Shown: positions 38,501 to 58,700 of the stretch, in pieces | Numbering within the stretch: position 1 is the first letter of the stretch | How the letters are laid out: each line of letters starts with the position of its first letter | Assembly (NCBI GenBank): GCA_009103225.1 | Contig: RHPI01001037.1 | Coordinates: 1,676,695-1,740,694, forward strand | From: Chlorokybus atmophyticus | Taxonomy: Eukaryota > Streptophyta > Chlorokybophyceae > Chlorokybales > Chlorokybaceae | Reading direction: 5' to 3' | Length of the DNA stretch: 64,000 bases | The notes under the pieces: model-generated | What the model was told of the DNA's origin: nothing | Databases searched by the model: none | What the model saw: only the letters and a program-made list of their open reading frames with translations | Program-made: the position numbers and the translations under genes

Positions 38501-41500
38501 CGACGGGGTAAGCGTCCGAGTCGGGTGAAGGATGAGTTACAACCAACGGCGGGGCGAAGGGTGCGCCCGTGTAGGCATATCGCGAGTGGGAGGGGAAGGA
38601 TCCCGCTGTACAGGACAACAAACAACTTCAGTAACATGATGCACTCAACTATCATCACCTTCATTGGCTCTACTCACGTGCAAAGTAGATGTAGTCGTTG
38701 TCGAGGTCGAGGGTAGCGGTGGCGTTCTTGGCGTGGTTGCGCATGCCCGCAGTGTAGCCGGCCTTATCGGTAACATACAAGGAAACCGCAGGCACGTTGA
38801 CGGGGTAGCTGGCCGAGCGGTCAAAAGCTGGCTCCTCCATCTACACATAATCACACTCACACTCACACTCACACTCAAAATTACAGTCACAATCACAATC
38901 ACGAATGCCAATGATGCATACCTGTAGGAGACGGCGGCGGCCTCCACCTTCATCAGCAGGTGGTGGAGGAGATGGAGGAGGAGGAGGTGGAGGAGAGGGT
39001 GCAGGGCCAGGTGGAGGTGGGCTAGGAGGCGGGGGGCTCGGTACCGCCGCTGCAATGCCACAAGTGTTGGTGAATGTTGGGTTAGAGTTGTGTCACAAGA
39101 CCAGAGTGCCTGCATACCAACCATCTTACCAGCGAGGCCTTCCTGGCACGGGTTGTTGAAGCGTGCCCACAACACGCGGCCGGCCGTGTAGTCGAGCTGT
39201 TCCCCGCGCGGGGCCTCGAGCTCGCGGGACGGGAGTGAAAGAGGCATCTTGAACATGATGTCCTGTACACAAGACAACACGTCAGTCTCATGCAAGACAG
39301 TGTGGATGAGTGTATCAAGACCTCCTCCTTACGTGGAGCTCTGGCAGTGGGACGAAGCGGTTGTACACCACGACTTCATCAATGAACCCGTCGAAGGTCA
39401 GGAGGGTCCCGTCAGAGCACTGCATGCCAATCTTGAAGCTACAGCACATATTGGGATCGCCGACAGCAACATCATCGGTGTCCACAAAGCCATCCATGCG
39501 CATGTGGTCGTCTGATCCATCCTCAGCATCTGCAGGGTTTCCATCACCAGAATCCCCACCGTCTGAGCCATCCTCATTATCATCTTGGAGAAGCCTGCAA
39601 GGATGTGTCATACCATCATGTTGGGATGTGATACAAGTGAGGTGGTTGAGAGATTGCCATGGTGATGTGTGTTTACCTTCGTCGGCCTCCACCTTCTTCA
39701 GGTGGAGGCGGTGCTGATGGAGGGGGTGGCTGGGCAATTGTGCACTTGATCGGGTACATACCCGTGTCAAACTCAGCAACAACTTGGCCGTCAACTGCAA
39801 AGAGCCATGATACACAATTAAGCCACACATACGTACGCATCATGTCCTCATTGTCTCACGTCGTGAGAGTGAAACAGCAGACCCCATCGACTCACCTGCC
39901 AGGTTGCCGTGTCCCTCGCCGTCGATGGCCACCATGGCGTGGTGCCACATGTAGTCCTCGTACGTGCAGTTGGAGTACCACGTGTCGGTTCCATCAGTGA
40001 AACCAAACTGCTTGTTGGCAGTCTGCCAGATGAGAGCCATCTTGCATTCATACCTGACCAACACCTATAACACACAAGTGGGATGGTCAGTATGACCCAC
40101 ACATACACACGTACACGCAAGGAGAGGATGTGTGTATCTCTACCTGATCTTCAGAGACTGGTCTGTCTGTGATCTTCAATTGCACGCAGTAGAACGGCGT
40201 GGCTGTGATGAGGTACTGATCGAATGCATAAAAGCACACTTGTGATATGGCGGGGCGTGTGTCGAGTGCGGGATCCGCTGTTCCCGGCCACGTGAACGTG
40301 CGTGTGCCTCGCTCGCCAAGGGAGTTGTTGGGTGGGGTGAGGGACACGTACGTGTCGAGGAAAGCGCCCTCGGGGAGACCCGTCGTCTCGATGATAAGCA
40401 TCGTACAGTCGTCGGTGTCCTCGGCGATCACATCGAAGTCGAAGTCCTCGCCGCGGTAATGTGTCAGCGTGGGCACGTTGTACTGCACAACACCAGAGGC
40501 GACATCAGATTAGACAGCCTTGAGGCAGGAGTTGACTGGTGCATCTGCGTGTACTTGCGTGTGGGTGTGCGTGTGCTTGTGCTTGTGCGTGTGTGCATAG
40601 CACGCGTGCGCGTTCGAGCACATACGCACACTCACATGCCTGACACAAAACACACGTATACGCGTGTCTGTTACAATAGAATGTCACCACACCTGGGAGA
40701 GGTCCAGAGCGGCAAACCAGTTCTCCACTCCCGGGTTCTTGTTTGGGTCGCCCGTTCGAATGAATGTGGGTAGGGTGTTGCCCTGGCAGGCAGAGGCCAC
40801 AGGGACAACGCTGTTGCCCGACGTCTGTCCGCAGGTGGCATTGCCCGTACCAAGGTTGAGCGGGTCAGGTGTACACATCGTGAAGTCACCGTCACCGAGG
40901 CCGCAGATGGTACACTCTTGGTTACCGTAAGTACCATCAACATCTGCGTGTAAACACAAGGTCAGTATGGGACAACAACAACAACAACAACAATTACTAC
41001 TACTACTACTACTGCTTACTGTTGAAGGTTGGGGTTCCGGCGATGTTGTTCTTGCAGTTGTGGTTGCAGAAGTTGAGGTTGCCGTCATATAGGTAGAGCA
41101 TGAAGTCGAGCGGCACCTTCACTTTGCTGTCGCGGACCATCACCACCATGTTGTACAGTCCACCACGCAGCTTCGTGCCCGGACCCGTCGTCCACGTCTG
41201 CACACAACAAGCGTCACAACCCACACGCAAACCCGACACAATATTGCCACATACACACATACACTCATCTCCCAACCTGCCAGACGACGAGTCCGGGTAC
41301 TTTAGCGCTCGGGTCGAACGAGTTGCTCGTCTGCGGCGTTTGTTGCGGCGTTCGATCGTTGGGACACGCATTATCAGGTTGGCCATCTCCGTTCCTATCC
41401 TGCGTGTACATGTTGGAGTTGCAGTCGAAGTTGCCGTAGTACTGGTTCTTGTTGAACACGCCGTCGGCCCTCGAACGCATGATGCCGCCCATCTCCATCT

Positions 41501-43735
41501 GATCTCCGAAGGTGAACTGCAGGTTGCGGTTGTCGACGGGGTCGAGGTCGTAAGCCGCGATCTGGAACTTGGCGTAGTTGGGGTACGACACGTGCATCAC
41601 GGGCATCACGGGGATCTGGGAGGCGATCGGGGAACGGTTGCCGTCGCCAGTCACCGAAACTGTGATCTCCAACCTGAATCGTCCCTGTAATACAGTACTT
41701 TGCTTTTACTACAAGCGTCACACCCTTCTCAATACAGTGTTTGATGTACTTGAGGAGTTTGTGTGTGTGCGTGCGCGCAAGTTATACACACACACGCGCA
41801 CGCACATACATACGCGTGTGTACATGCGTGCACGTGCGTGTCCGTTTGTGTACCTGGGCGTTGTTGTTTAGCCAGTAGTCTAACTCGGAGGGACACACGC
41901 CTGGGTTGGTGTTCCATGGCACGCTGCACTCGTATATGCGATCTCCACCGGTGTAGAAGGCTGTGTACACTGGCGCGCCTGACCCCGGGTAATTGGTTGG
42001 AAGCGCCGTCTGCGGCCTATTCATAACCGAGCCTTTAGCACATATTGTGGCAAACTTGCACGACAAAAGCAAGTGTGAGGGTGTTATCTCCTTACGTGTA
42101 GGTTTTGACCCAACGCGACACGCCTCGCACATAGTTGCCGGTAATGAGGTTGCTGCTGGCATCCACTGTGTCGAGTTGAAGGATGACATTGTCCGCCAAG
42201 CCGTCACCATAGAAGAACCCGTACACCTATGCAAAGCATAATGTTGTTCATTGCAATTGTAATGTAAATGTAACTGTTGTACACTATCACAGTATGTGTG
42301 CGTGTCTGTGTGTGTCTGTTTACCTGAGACCAGGGCGCGCACAAGTTCTTGTTTGTGGCGTACGCGGTGTTGCTGCTCCCGCAGTCTGCTGGCAGCGTGC
42401 CGGACGGCCCCGGATAATCGCAGTAGAAGGGTGTTGGGCACTCCTTCACAATGGTATTATCCTGCAGACAAACAACAATCCAACCATGAGCATGCCGAAC
42501 ACAGACACACACACGTGCTTGCACATACACGCACCCACACATACATATACCCCCCCCCCCCCNTTAGGGTTTTACCCCCCCTTACTGCTGACTGCCTCTT
42601 GCTCATTGTTGACCTTACCCGATTAAACATATGCGTTTTCCCCTCTCCTTTGTGTGCTCCTCTATGCAGCTTCCCATTTCCGCTACGGCACCATCAGTTG
42701 GATCCCCTTGCAAGGCCCCAACGCCGACGGCTCCTTCTCCGTCCAGTTCACCTTCCGCGCCGCCTTCCGTCGCAACTACGAGTGGGGCAAGTGGTTCCGG
42801 GAGCAGTGGCAGATCACTTCCTCATCCACCTACCCGGACCCATACCCCCCCACCCCCCCACCCCACCCCCACTTACCGAGTACACGCTATACGGGAACTT
42901 CACATAGAAATATTGTTGCTGCGGCACGATGGTCGGCGCAATATTCTGGCACCCCGCTCCATTACTCGCTAGCGTTGACCCAGCTGGACACGTGAAGCAC
43001 CCCGCTTGATTCGGGTTGGTCGCACAGTTACTCGGCACAGTCCTCCAGAACGTCTCCGTCCCATGCCAGTTGAGTTGGGTGTTTGGGTCCGGGTAGGTGG
43101 ATGAGGAAGTGATCTGCCACTGCTCCCGGAACCACTTGCCCCACTCGTAGTTGCGACGGAAGGCGGCGCGGAAGGTGAACTGGACGGAGAAGGAGCCGTC
43201 GGCGTTGGGGCCTTGCAAGGGGATCCAACTGATGGTGCCGTAGCGGAAATGGGAAGCTGCATAGAGGAGCACACAAAGGAGAGGGGAAAACGCATATGTT
43301 TAATCGGGTAAGGTCAACAATGAGCAAGAGGCAGTCAGCAGTAAGGGGGGGTAAAACCCTAAAACCTTCCCTACTTGGCCCCCCTGCGCTGCTTTCCCAA
43401 CTGGTTCCAACTTAATTTTGTAATGCAAGACCGAGGCTTGCTTGCCCCCAGCCACTGGCTGCTATGCCACAGCAAGCTGCTACTGACAAGTTTTATGCAA
43501 CATGTGCATGTATTGCTGGTCTGTCGTGTTAGTAACTAGAGTTGTTTCATGCTGTGATGGCTTGCAGCTGTCTGCTCTCCCCCCTCCCCNNNNNNNNNNN
43601 NNNNNNNNNNNNNNNNNNNNNNNNNNNNNNNNNNNGGGGGGGGGGGCAATGCACGTAATGCACGTACGCACCTGCGGCAAGTTGTAAGAAGGCTAGAAGC
43701 AGCAGCCCCAGAAGCTGCCTCAGTGGGGCCGCCAT
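28574..43735 (-). CDS. Giant secreted mosaic protein: LamG-like, TIG, filamin-like, DUF2341 and kelch modules
   Basis: About 32 exons on the minus strand give roughly 3,900 residues. Exon 1 (43735-43672) is a signal peptide with a long Leu core (LLGLLLLAFLQL). It splices in phase to exon 2 (start 43256), which opens SHFRYGTISW, an N-terminal domain seen in some protist surface proteins. Following modules include Cys-bearing exons (41.0-40.7 kb) and a proline linker plus GGRRRLLQ (39.8-39.6 and 39.05-38.92 kb). Six LamG/concanavalin-like domains carry the hallmarks W-HVA, Y-DG and G-IDEV (about 40.0-39.3, 38.0-37.2, 36.4-35.7, 34.95-34.4, 34.4-33.8 and 32.7-32.1 kb). There are also TIG-like and filamin-like beta domains, DUF2341 and a terminal kelch propeller. 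The end is a stop at 28574-28576 after a short basic tail, without a membrane anchor. It is probably a cell-surface or extracellular-matrix protein, perhaps sugar binding; function unknown. Confidence 0.75.
29720..30640 (-). other. DUF2341-like plus jelly-roll domain inside the kelch region
   Basis: This exon encodes DIVFRVTG, then VDSWTCGKPETVFWVSIPG and SLEMFYGNP, the DUF2341 pattern, followed by a concanavalin-like sheet (FYEDFEG, YSLHAKYG, WHLFEVRSDSTGTTVSIDG, AFWDDITV). It lies between the first kelch blade and the remaining five. The function of DUF2341 is unknown; it is found in secreted proteins. Confidence 0.6.
32480..32640 (-). other. Proline-rich PPSPPPP linker followed by RRRLL
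   Basis: On the minus strand this part of a long exon encodes repeated SPPPP units, typical of volvocine and other green-algal hydroxyproline-rich extracellular proteins, ending in EQSGRRRLL. The G-run of 12 or more at about 32587-32600 is a likely spot for length errors, but the frame stays open across it. Confidence 0.8.
42563..42563. other. Single N after a C homopolymer
   Basis: A C run (42550-42562) ends in one N. To its right begins a 279-bp inverted copy of sequence at 43084-43362. This is most likely an assembly join. Confidence 0.8.
42564..42842. repeat. Left arm of 279-bp inverted duplication
   Basis: This is the exact reverse complement of 43084-43362 as far as can be read, including the 7-C run. 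It contains a truncated plus-strand copy of the giant protein's second exon (SHFRYGTISW). It lies inside the intron between 42877 and about 42464. Confidence 0.9.
43084..43362. repeat. Right arm of 279-bp inverted duplication
   Basis: This arm holds the functional copy: the acceptor site and start of exon 2 of the giant minus-strand gene. The spacer between the arms is 241 bp (42843-43083). Confidence 0.9.
43590..43635. other. Assembly gap of 46 N
   Basis: The N run is flanked by a C run on the left and a G run on the right. It falls inside the first intron of the giant protein gene. Confidence 0.95.
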
Positions 43736-44829
43736 GACGCCGGCGGCGGCGGCCTCAAGCTGGACAAGCTAACAGTCAGCGCCGCAGCCCCATATGTACA
43801 CCAACGTCCAGCTCCTCCCCCTCCTCAGGGCGGGGGTCGCCCTCCTGCTCCACCACCACTACCACTACCAACGGACTCCACCGTATCAGTCCTGCAGGAG
43901 CCGCCGCCGCCTCCTCCTCCTCAACGCTACTCCGGCCGCCGCCCCCCTCGCCGCCCACAACGCGGGGGAAAAAGTTTAACACCCCTCTGCAGCCAACACC
44001 GCCCTCCTCCTCCCCCTCACGTGGCAGTTGCCAAAGGCAGTTGGGGGAAGAGAGGGAAAAAACAAAAAGCACAATAGAGTTTCGTAAAGTGCTTCCCTTC
44101 CCTTCCCGCTTCCCTTTCGTGTTTCGTGCGCGTCAGCAGGAAGGACGTTTGTCAGCGTAGTACCTGACGGCGGCGTTAAGTTAAGTCGAGGCAGTTACAA
44201 CGGATTCCTTCCGACCTGTTAAACATCCCGTCGTCAAAGTGGTTACTTTCGCGCTACGGACGGTGGCAGGGGCGGAAGGACTTTGCTGTGACGGAAGTAG
44301 GTGTCCTTCCGTTAATGTTGTGTTGCCTTCCGTGTCCGTTTGCTGCGGAGGGATAGTTAAACGGAAGAGCAGCAGGGCACGTTTTGGCGAGTTAGGTTTT
44401 TGTCTAGGCTACACAACACATCTGTGCAACTTCAGGCCGAAGTAAACCCAACAACAAGTCCCCAACGCACGCATACACTGAGACACATACAACGATCACA
44501 AAGAGCAAAATAAGATATATATACATCATGCTACCGCCAGCACTTGGTGGTACATCTGGAAGGGGGCAGTGTAGTGTCTCCTTCTTACTCAGATGTGTAG
44601 TGGGTGAGAACTCTCCCCCACCCAAACACGATGATGGACACATCACTGACAAGTAGTTGTTGGTGTCTTGGTGTTGGTGGGCGTATCAATGCTCTTCATC
44701 TGTGCGCAAACTCTGCGTGTATGCATCGTCACAGTAGTAGTGTAATCAAGGGATCAGTACCAGAGCAGTGTTGGGTTGGGTTGTGGTGACCCACAACACA
44801 ACACTGGTGGTGCTAGCAGTATCACCATC
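43736..44829. promoter_or_regulatory. Divergent promoter region of giant protein and P4-ATPase genes
   Basis: About 1.1 kb between two head-to-head start codons. The left 250 bp is C- and CCT/CCG-rich. The middle (44050-44400) has recurring CTTCC and CCTTCCG elements on both strands. No TATA box or coding motif is recognised. Confidence 0.45.
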
Positions 44830-53168
<8,339 letters not shown>

Positions 53169-53867
53169 CCTGTACACCACACAGGCACACACACACACGC
53201 ACTTTCCTTCAGTTGATCGAGCAGGCTGCGTGCAGCTCCAGCTCCCCGCCTTGCTGGCTTTTCGCGCTGCGGGAGGCAGATTTGTTCCCACTTGGCGGCC
53301 GCAAAAGGATGCTCGCAAGGTGCAGCAACACACAGATGTACTTATCGATGATGCTAGCAAACTTGTTTGGTTGTTGTTCATCCATCTTTACACAACAATC
53401 TCATCGCCTTCTGTGCTTGCGTGCATGTGCGTGTGTACATTCATGTGTGCGTCCATTTTTGCGCGTGCATGTGCGTGTGTGTTTGTTTGTGGAGATGTGT
53501 GTACGCAGTAGTTGAGATGTGTGTGTTAGTGTTTGTAGCAGCTGTTACGTCTGCGTAACACTGTGACAAGACTCACAGTGCGTGAATTTGGTGTCAGCGC
53601 CGAACCCCAAAGCGGTTGCCATTGTGGCCCATGGAGTACGCAAATAGAATGCGAGCAACTTGTCTAATCACATGGCAACTTGGTTCATACATGAGCATGT
53701 GGTACCTGCACGTTGTTGGTAAATATGCATCAACTAGTGTCCACTCAACACGTTCTACATCACAGCTACAGCTGCAGTACCAGATTGCTCTGGCGATGCT
53801 CTACAGCTGGCGGAGCAACATGTCCACCCTATACAGTTTTGCGTCTGCTAACGACGCTGGACCATGT
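53169..53867. other. Convergent intergenic region
   Basis: About 700 bp between the P4-ATPase and the microprotein gene. GT-rich low-complexity DNA at 53420-53530. No coding motif is seen. Confidence 0.5.
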
Positions 53868-54154
53868 TTACCGGTCCTGCTTGAGTACGGGCTTGCCTTC
53901 TTTTGAAGACTTCTGCACAAGAACAGCACATACCAACAGTCAACGGAGTTACACATGGCTACCAACGTGTTCTATGACTCACGAAACATAACCCTGTATA
54001 GGTTAAGCCACTAGGGTTTCACCTAGCAACGAACTTGCACACAGCAGCACCGCTCACTCACGTCATAGTAGTAGCTTGCGGCCAAGACGGCGATGCCCAA
54101 GCCGCCCAGAATGACCGCCGGAGCCGTGGCCAGGCTCCATGTCTTGAGTATCAT
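53868..54154 (-). CDS. 45-residue single-pass membrane microprotein
   Basis: Two exons, 54154-54062 and 53912-53868, with a GTGAGT donor, a CTTGTGCAG acceptor and phase 0, make 45 residues. The protein opens MILKTWSLATAP, has one hydrophobic span (AVILGGLGIAVLAASYYY), and ends in a basic tail (KSSKEGKPVLKQDR). It has no cleavable-signal look; a short N-terminus followed by one span and a charged tail is typical of small accessory subunits of mitochondrial or plastid membrane complexes. I do not recognise the family. Support is the clean splice geometry and the sharply membrane-like composition. The open frame has no ATG upstream of 54154 that keeps this frame. Confidence 0.55.
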
Positions 54155-55725
54155 CCCGGCTAACGCAGCTGACGGCAGTGGTGGCGATGCCGGCGGCGGC
54201 AGCGGCGATGTCGTTGCGCAGATGGCCGATCAGCATGCACTAGGCTTGCAATTCATGGAAGTTTAACCGGAAGTACTGGGATGTTCCACACCACAAGGCT
54301 CAACGAAACCAACGAAACCAACGAAAGCTTCCTGTGCGTAACGATGCGCAACCGTTGGCTGGTCATCGATCGAAGGGCCTTTGGCGATGGCGTATGCAGG
54401 CAGTACAGTCAAGACGCCAATGGGCCTTCCCCCTGCCAAAGCTTATGCCGGCCAGGTCAGCGCTGGGAATGGTGGAATGGCCGCTAGGCTGCGGTGGTCC
54501 GCCGGTGGACGAGTGAGAAATGTGTTGCCTTATTGTACGATGTCTACTGTATCTCGCAACGGTTGCTGCTAATTACTATCGTCCGTCACGGTACTGACCG
54601 CGCCGACCGACAGCACTAAACTCGCACTGATCAGGGCTGCCGTCAGCTGCGTCACACATGGTTCACCACCATTTCACAGCCTACCTACGTCGCCATGCTT
54701 CATCTCGACCGTCCGTTTGCTTCAATCGTAGACTACCGGCATAAGCATCTTCTCATTGGCGTCTTGACTGAGTAGGTTAGGCTCAACATCTCACATAGAT
54801 TACCACCGGTTGCGTCCTCTTGGACCGGTAGGAACAGATGGCGCGGAAAAGCGTCTGCACGGCGCTTGCATCATCCGAGATGGACGTCGACGGTCGCATA
54901 TGCAGTGACTGGTACCAGCAGCATATGATTTGTCATGTTTGGGATTGCAGTACTGTTAGTGATCGCCGGTCAGTAACCGGCGTCGAGCCGCCAGGTCGGG
55001 CGGTTGCAATAGCACTAGGGACTTGCACTGTGCAGGTAGCATAAATGTACTCAGTTATCGTCAGCGTCATGGTGCGTGATGCAGACAACTGAGTTCCAGA
55101 TTCATGTTCTCCTGAGGCACCGTGTGACCCCTTCGTTCGGGCCTCAAAGCTTTCAAGGGAGCATTTTGATGACATTGCCCAGCTCACGTTGAAACGATAG
55201 TGCTTCGAAAAGTTAGTGACATGAATTACGCAAGGGCACTTCACGAACTAAAAACGCCCAGTAGCTATGCAGTCCATTGCATGCAGTTTCGCGGGGTTTT
55301 GACGAATGAAATCTCCTCACGAACATGTCGGAGCACTACGGTATTCGAGACGGCAAGTTGCGGTCCGCAACGCCCGCATCACCAGCTAATTGATTCTTGT
55401 TACTAGCGGTGCTGGCCAAAGATGCCGGTTAAGTGACAGGCGGCGAGCAGTGAAGTATCTCCGAGCGCTTGTCGCGGAGCACTTGCCCCTTTACAAAGCC
55501 GCAGACCACCGGCGCACGTAACTTACGGAAAGGTCATTACGTGCATTGACGTTCGGCAGGGGAGCTCAAGTGTGATCAACGCGAATTGAGTATGGTTGAG
55601 AACGTTAGTGTGAGCGCTAGCCCAAAAGCAATGTGACAGTCGCAATTCTGCAAACGGCGCTTGGCGGCGCCGGTGCAGCGGCGGCGGCGTCATTGTCCGC
55701 GGCGTCGCTGCTGTTGGCGGCAGTC
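54155..55725. other. Unassigned region with imperfect inverted repeats
   Basis: About 1.6 kb between the microprotein and the transhydrogenase. Composition differs from the rest of the window: balanced, with few GT/CA runs. An imperfect inverted repeat pairs 54406-54451 with 54736-54770; within it CAGTCAAGACGCCAATG (54406-54422) exactly pairs with 54754-54770, and GCTTATGCCGG (54441-54451) with 54736-54746. A hairpin CGCCGGT/ACCGGCG is at 54964-54982. An Ala-rich open stretch at 55633-55725 is in frame with the transhydrogenase and may be a missed N-terminus. No transposase or reverse transcriptase motif is visible. Confidence 0.5.
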
Positions 55726-58700
55726 ATGTCCTCCACCAACGTGCTGGACGCTCCAGGGGTGTACCGCCAGTACGTTGACGAGCTGTTCGCGGAGGAAATG
55801 TACCCGGAGACATGGCTGCAGGTCAGGCAGGCTTCAGAGAGCTGAATTGGAGCGTTTGTGCTAAGCCTGGGCTTGTGTTCTTTGCTGTTGTCATGCTGGC
55901 AGGTGTTGTATGTGGCTTCGGCGCTGCTTTTTGTCATGGCATTGCGAGGCTTGGGACACCCCAGCACATCCAAAATGGGCAACCTCTATGGAGTCACTGG
56001 CATAGTGCTCGCCATAGCTGCAGTGTAAGCTGTCCGTGCACTGCAAATAGCAGCTTCAAGCCCATGTGATTCTACTGCGCTTGTGCAATTGCGCTCGATG
56101 CCAACTGCCCTTGCAAGCATCCAAAAACAATGCTTTGTGTACAAATTGACTTTCCACAAACACGCTCACGCTGCATTGCTTGGGCTGACTCAAATACACA
56201 CGCGCATGGCATTGGGTTGCAATGTGAGTGCGTTGATAAAGTGCATGCTTACATCTTGGTAGCAATCTGACTGGCATGCATCGCACTGCTTCAACATCTG
56301 ACTGCTGCATGCAGCTATGCTTCAAAGTATGTGTTCGGCATTGGGTACTGGATCATCCCACTCGCATTGGTGCCGGGAGCGCTTTTGGGTATAGCTGGTG
56401 CTCTCGCTGTGAAGATGACTGGCATGCCACAGATGGTGCGCTTGCCATCAAAGCAGCTTGATGAGGAGTAGTTGACAGTTCATGTACACAGCTTTTACTT
56501 GTCAGTGTGCGCAACTCACTTGTGCATGTGTGCTTGCAGGTTGGTCTCCTTAATGCTTTTGGAGGCCTAGCGGCTGCCTTGGAGGGTTTGGCTTTGTTTG
56601 CTGATCAGTATGAGGAGTCTCGCCAGGACTACTTGGGCAAGGGCTCTAAGGACCTGGTGTTTCAGGTGCGCTGTTGCTGCCGCAGCTATCCTTTATGGCT
56701 GTTATTGTTTTGTCTTTGTCTAGCATGCTTACGGAGACGTTGTGCAGGACATCTTCTACCTATTAGGCATCTGCGTCGGTATGCTTACCTTCACAGGGTC
56801 CATTACAGCCTGTCTTAAGCTGCAGGGCACGGTGTGTGTGTGTGTGCATTGCCGTGCAGTGCAAGCATTCCTGCAATGCTTGGCAACATTGGACATCACA
56901 CATGTCATGTTTATACAGATCCGCAAGAACTTCATCCCTCCCGGCCGCACTGTCATCAACCTGTTGGTGTTCCTGGTGCTGATTGGACTGGGTGTCGGGG
57001 TGTCAGTCACTGGCCTGCGGTCGGAAGCTGGCCTTGCAATGGTGCTCGTGTTCACATTTCTTTCAGCACTTTACGGCATCCTGTTTGTGCTGGCGATTGG
57101 TGGCGCCGACATGCCTGTTGTGATTAGCGTGCTGAACAGCGGGAGCGGCTGGGCAGGCGTGTTCGCAGGTGTGTGCAGGAGTTGACGTGCGCGGTGTGTT
57201 AGTTGTGGTTGTTGTGAAGGGCACAGTGTGCTCATCTCAAATACTTGCTGCGCAGGTTTTATGCTTCAGAACAGCCTAATTATCATCGCTAGTGCTTTCG
57301 TTGGAGCCTCTGGCGCCATCCTTTCGTACCTCATGTGCTTGGGCATGAACAGAAGCCTCTACAATGTGCTTGTTGGTACGCTTTTGCTTACACATCACTG
57401 CAAGCGCACAGCCAGTAGAAGTCAGCAAAAGTTGGTCCTGAGACAACCATTACACAAGAGATGTCTGACATGCACAGCTGTCATGCAACCATGCATTCGC
57501 ATGTTTGTCAGGTGGCTTTGGTGAGGGCAGCAAGAAGGCGGTTGGTCCTGCACAGAAGTTTGAGGGTCAGCCCACAACCATCACCGTCAAGGACACCGTG
57601 GGCGCAATGCTCGTGGCTAAGACCGTCATCATCGTGCCTGGTTATGGCATGGCGGCTGCGCGCGCGCAGCACGCCGTGTCTGAAATGGTCACGCTCATGC
57701 GTGCGCGGGGCGTCAATGTCCGCTTTGGCATCCACCCTGTGGCGGGCCGACTGCCAGGACACATGAATGTGTTGCTAGCGGGTGAGTTTACTATGGTCCA
57801 CCTGCCATACTATATATTTGCCATACTATGCATGTTGCACTCCTGATTGTTACTTGTGCAGAGGCAAATGTTCCTTATGATGTGGTCTTTTCAATGGACG
57901 AGATCAATGGCGACTTCCCCAACACGGATCTTGTGCTTGTCATTGGCGCCAATGACACCGTCAACCCCGCAGCGCAGACAGACCCCAACTCAGCCATTGC
58001 TGGTATGCCTCAATGGTGATTGTACCGTGCGTAGTCAATGGAGTAATTAGTGGCACTGATGCATGTGTGTGCACGTTTGGTTTTCCAGGCATGCCTGTGC
58101 TGGAGGTCTGGAAAGCGGCCAAATGTGTTGTGATGAAGCGCAGCCTGGCTACTGGATACGCCAACGTCGATAACCCTCTCTTCATCTACCCAAAGACAAA
58201 CATGGTAGGAGGGACATTAATGTCGACCAGCCAGTTGACCTGATAGCAGCAGTGGCTGTAAGACTTTGAAATGCAGCACACCAACACACTACCACCTTCC
58301 ATGTGCACAGCTTCTCGGTGATGCGAAGAAGACATTGGATGCTGTGTTGGAAGGTTTGCGTGCTGCCGAGCCCGCTGCTCAGTCCAAAGATAAGGGCCTC
58401 ATGATTGGGAAAGCCAGAGCCCCGGTTGTTATTGAGGTTGAGGCAGCGCCACCATCACCGCGTCCTGAAACATTCCTCAAGGTGAAACAACGTATTTGAT
58501 TGTTGCTGGGCACCATGCAGTGCATCAGTAAGGACGCTCAGGTTGTGTGTATGTGTGTTGTAGGTTGGAGTGCTCAATGACACCACCGCCACCGAGAAAC
58601 GAGTCGCATTGACTCCGTCCACCATGAAGAAGCTTCTGAAGCTTGGAGTTGAGACTTTGGTGCAGAGCGGCGCGGGTGCAAAGGTGCTTGTCCTTGGTGT

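Noticed and set aside
42296-42995. Plus-strand frames repeating the FRYGTISW domain
   Set aside because: They are read from the inverted duplicate inside an intron, truncated and joined to low-complexity DNA; not an independent gene.
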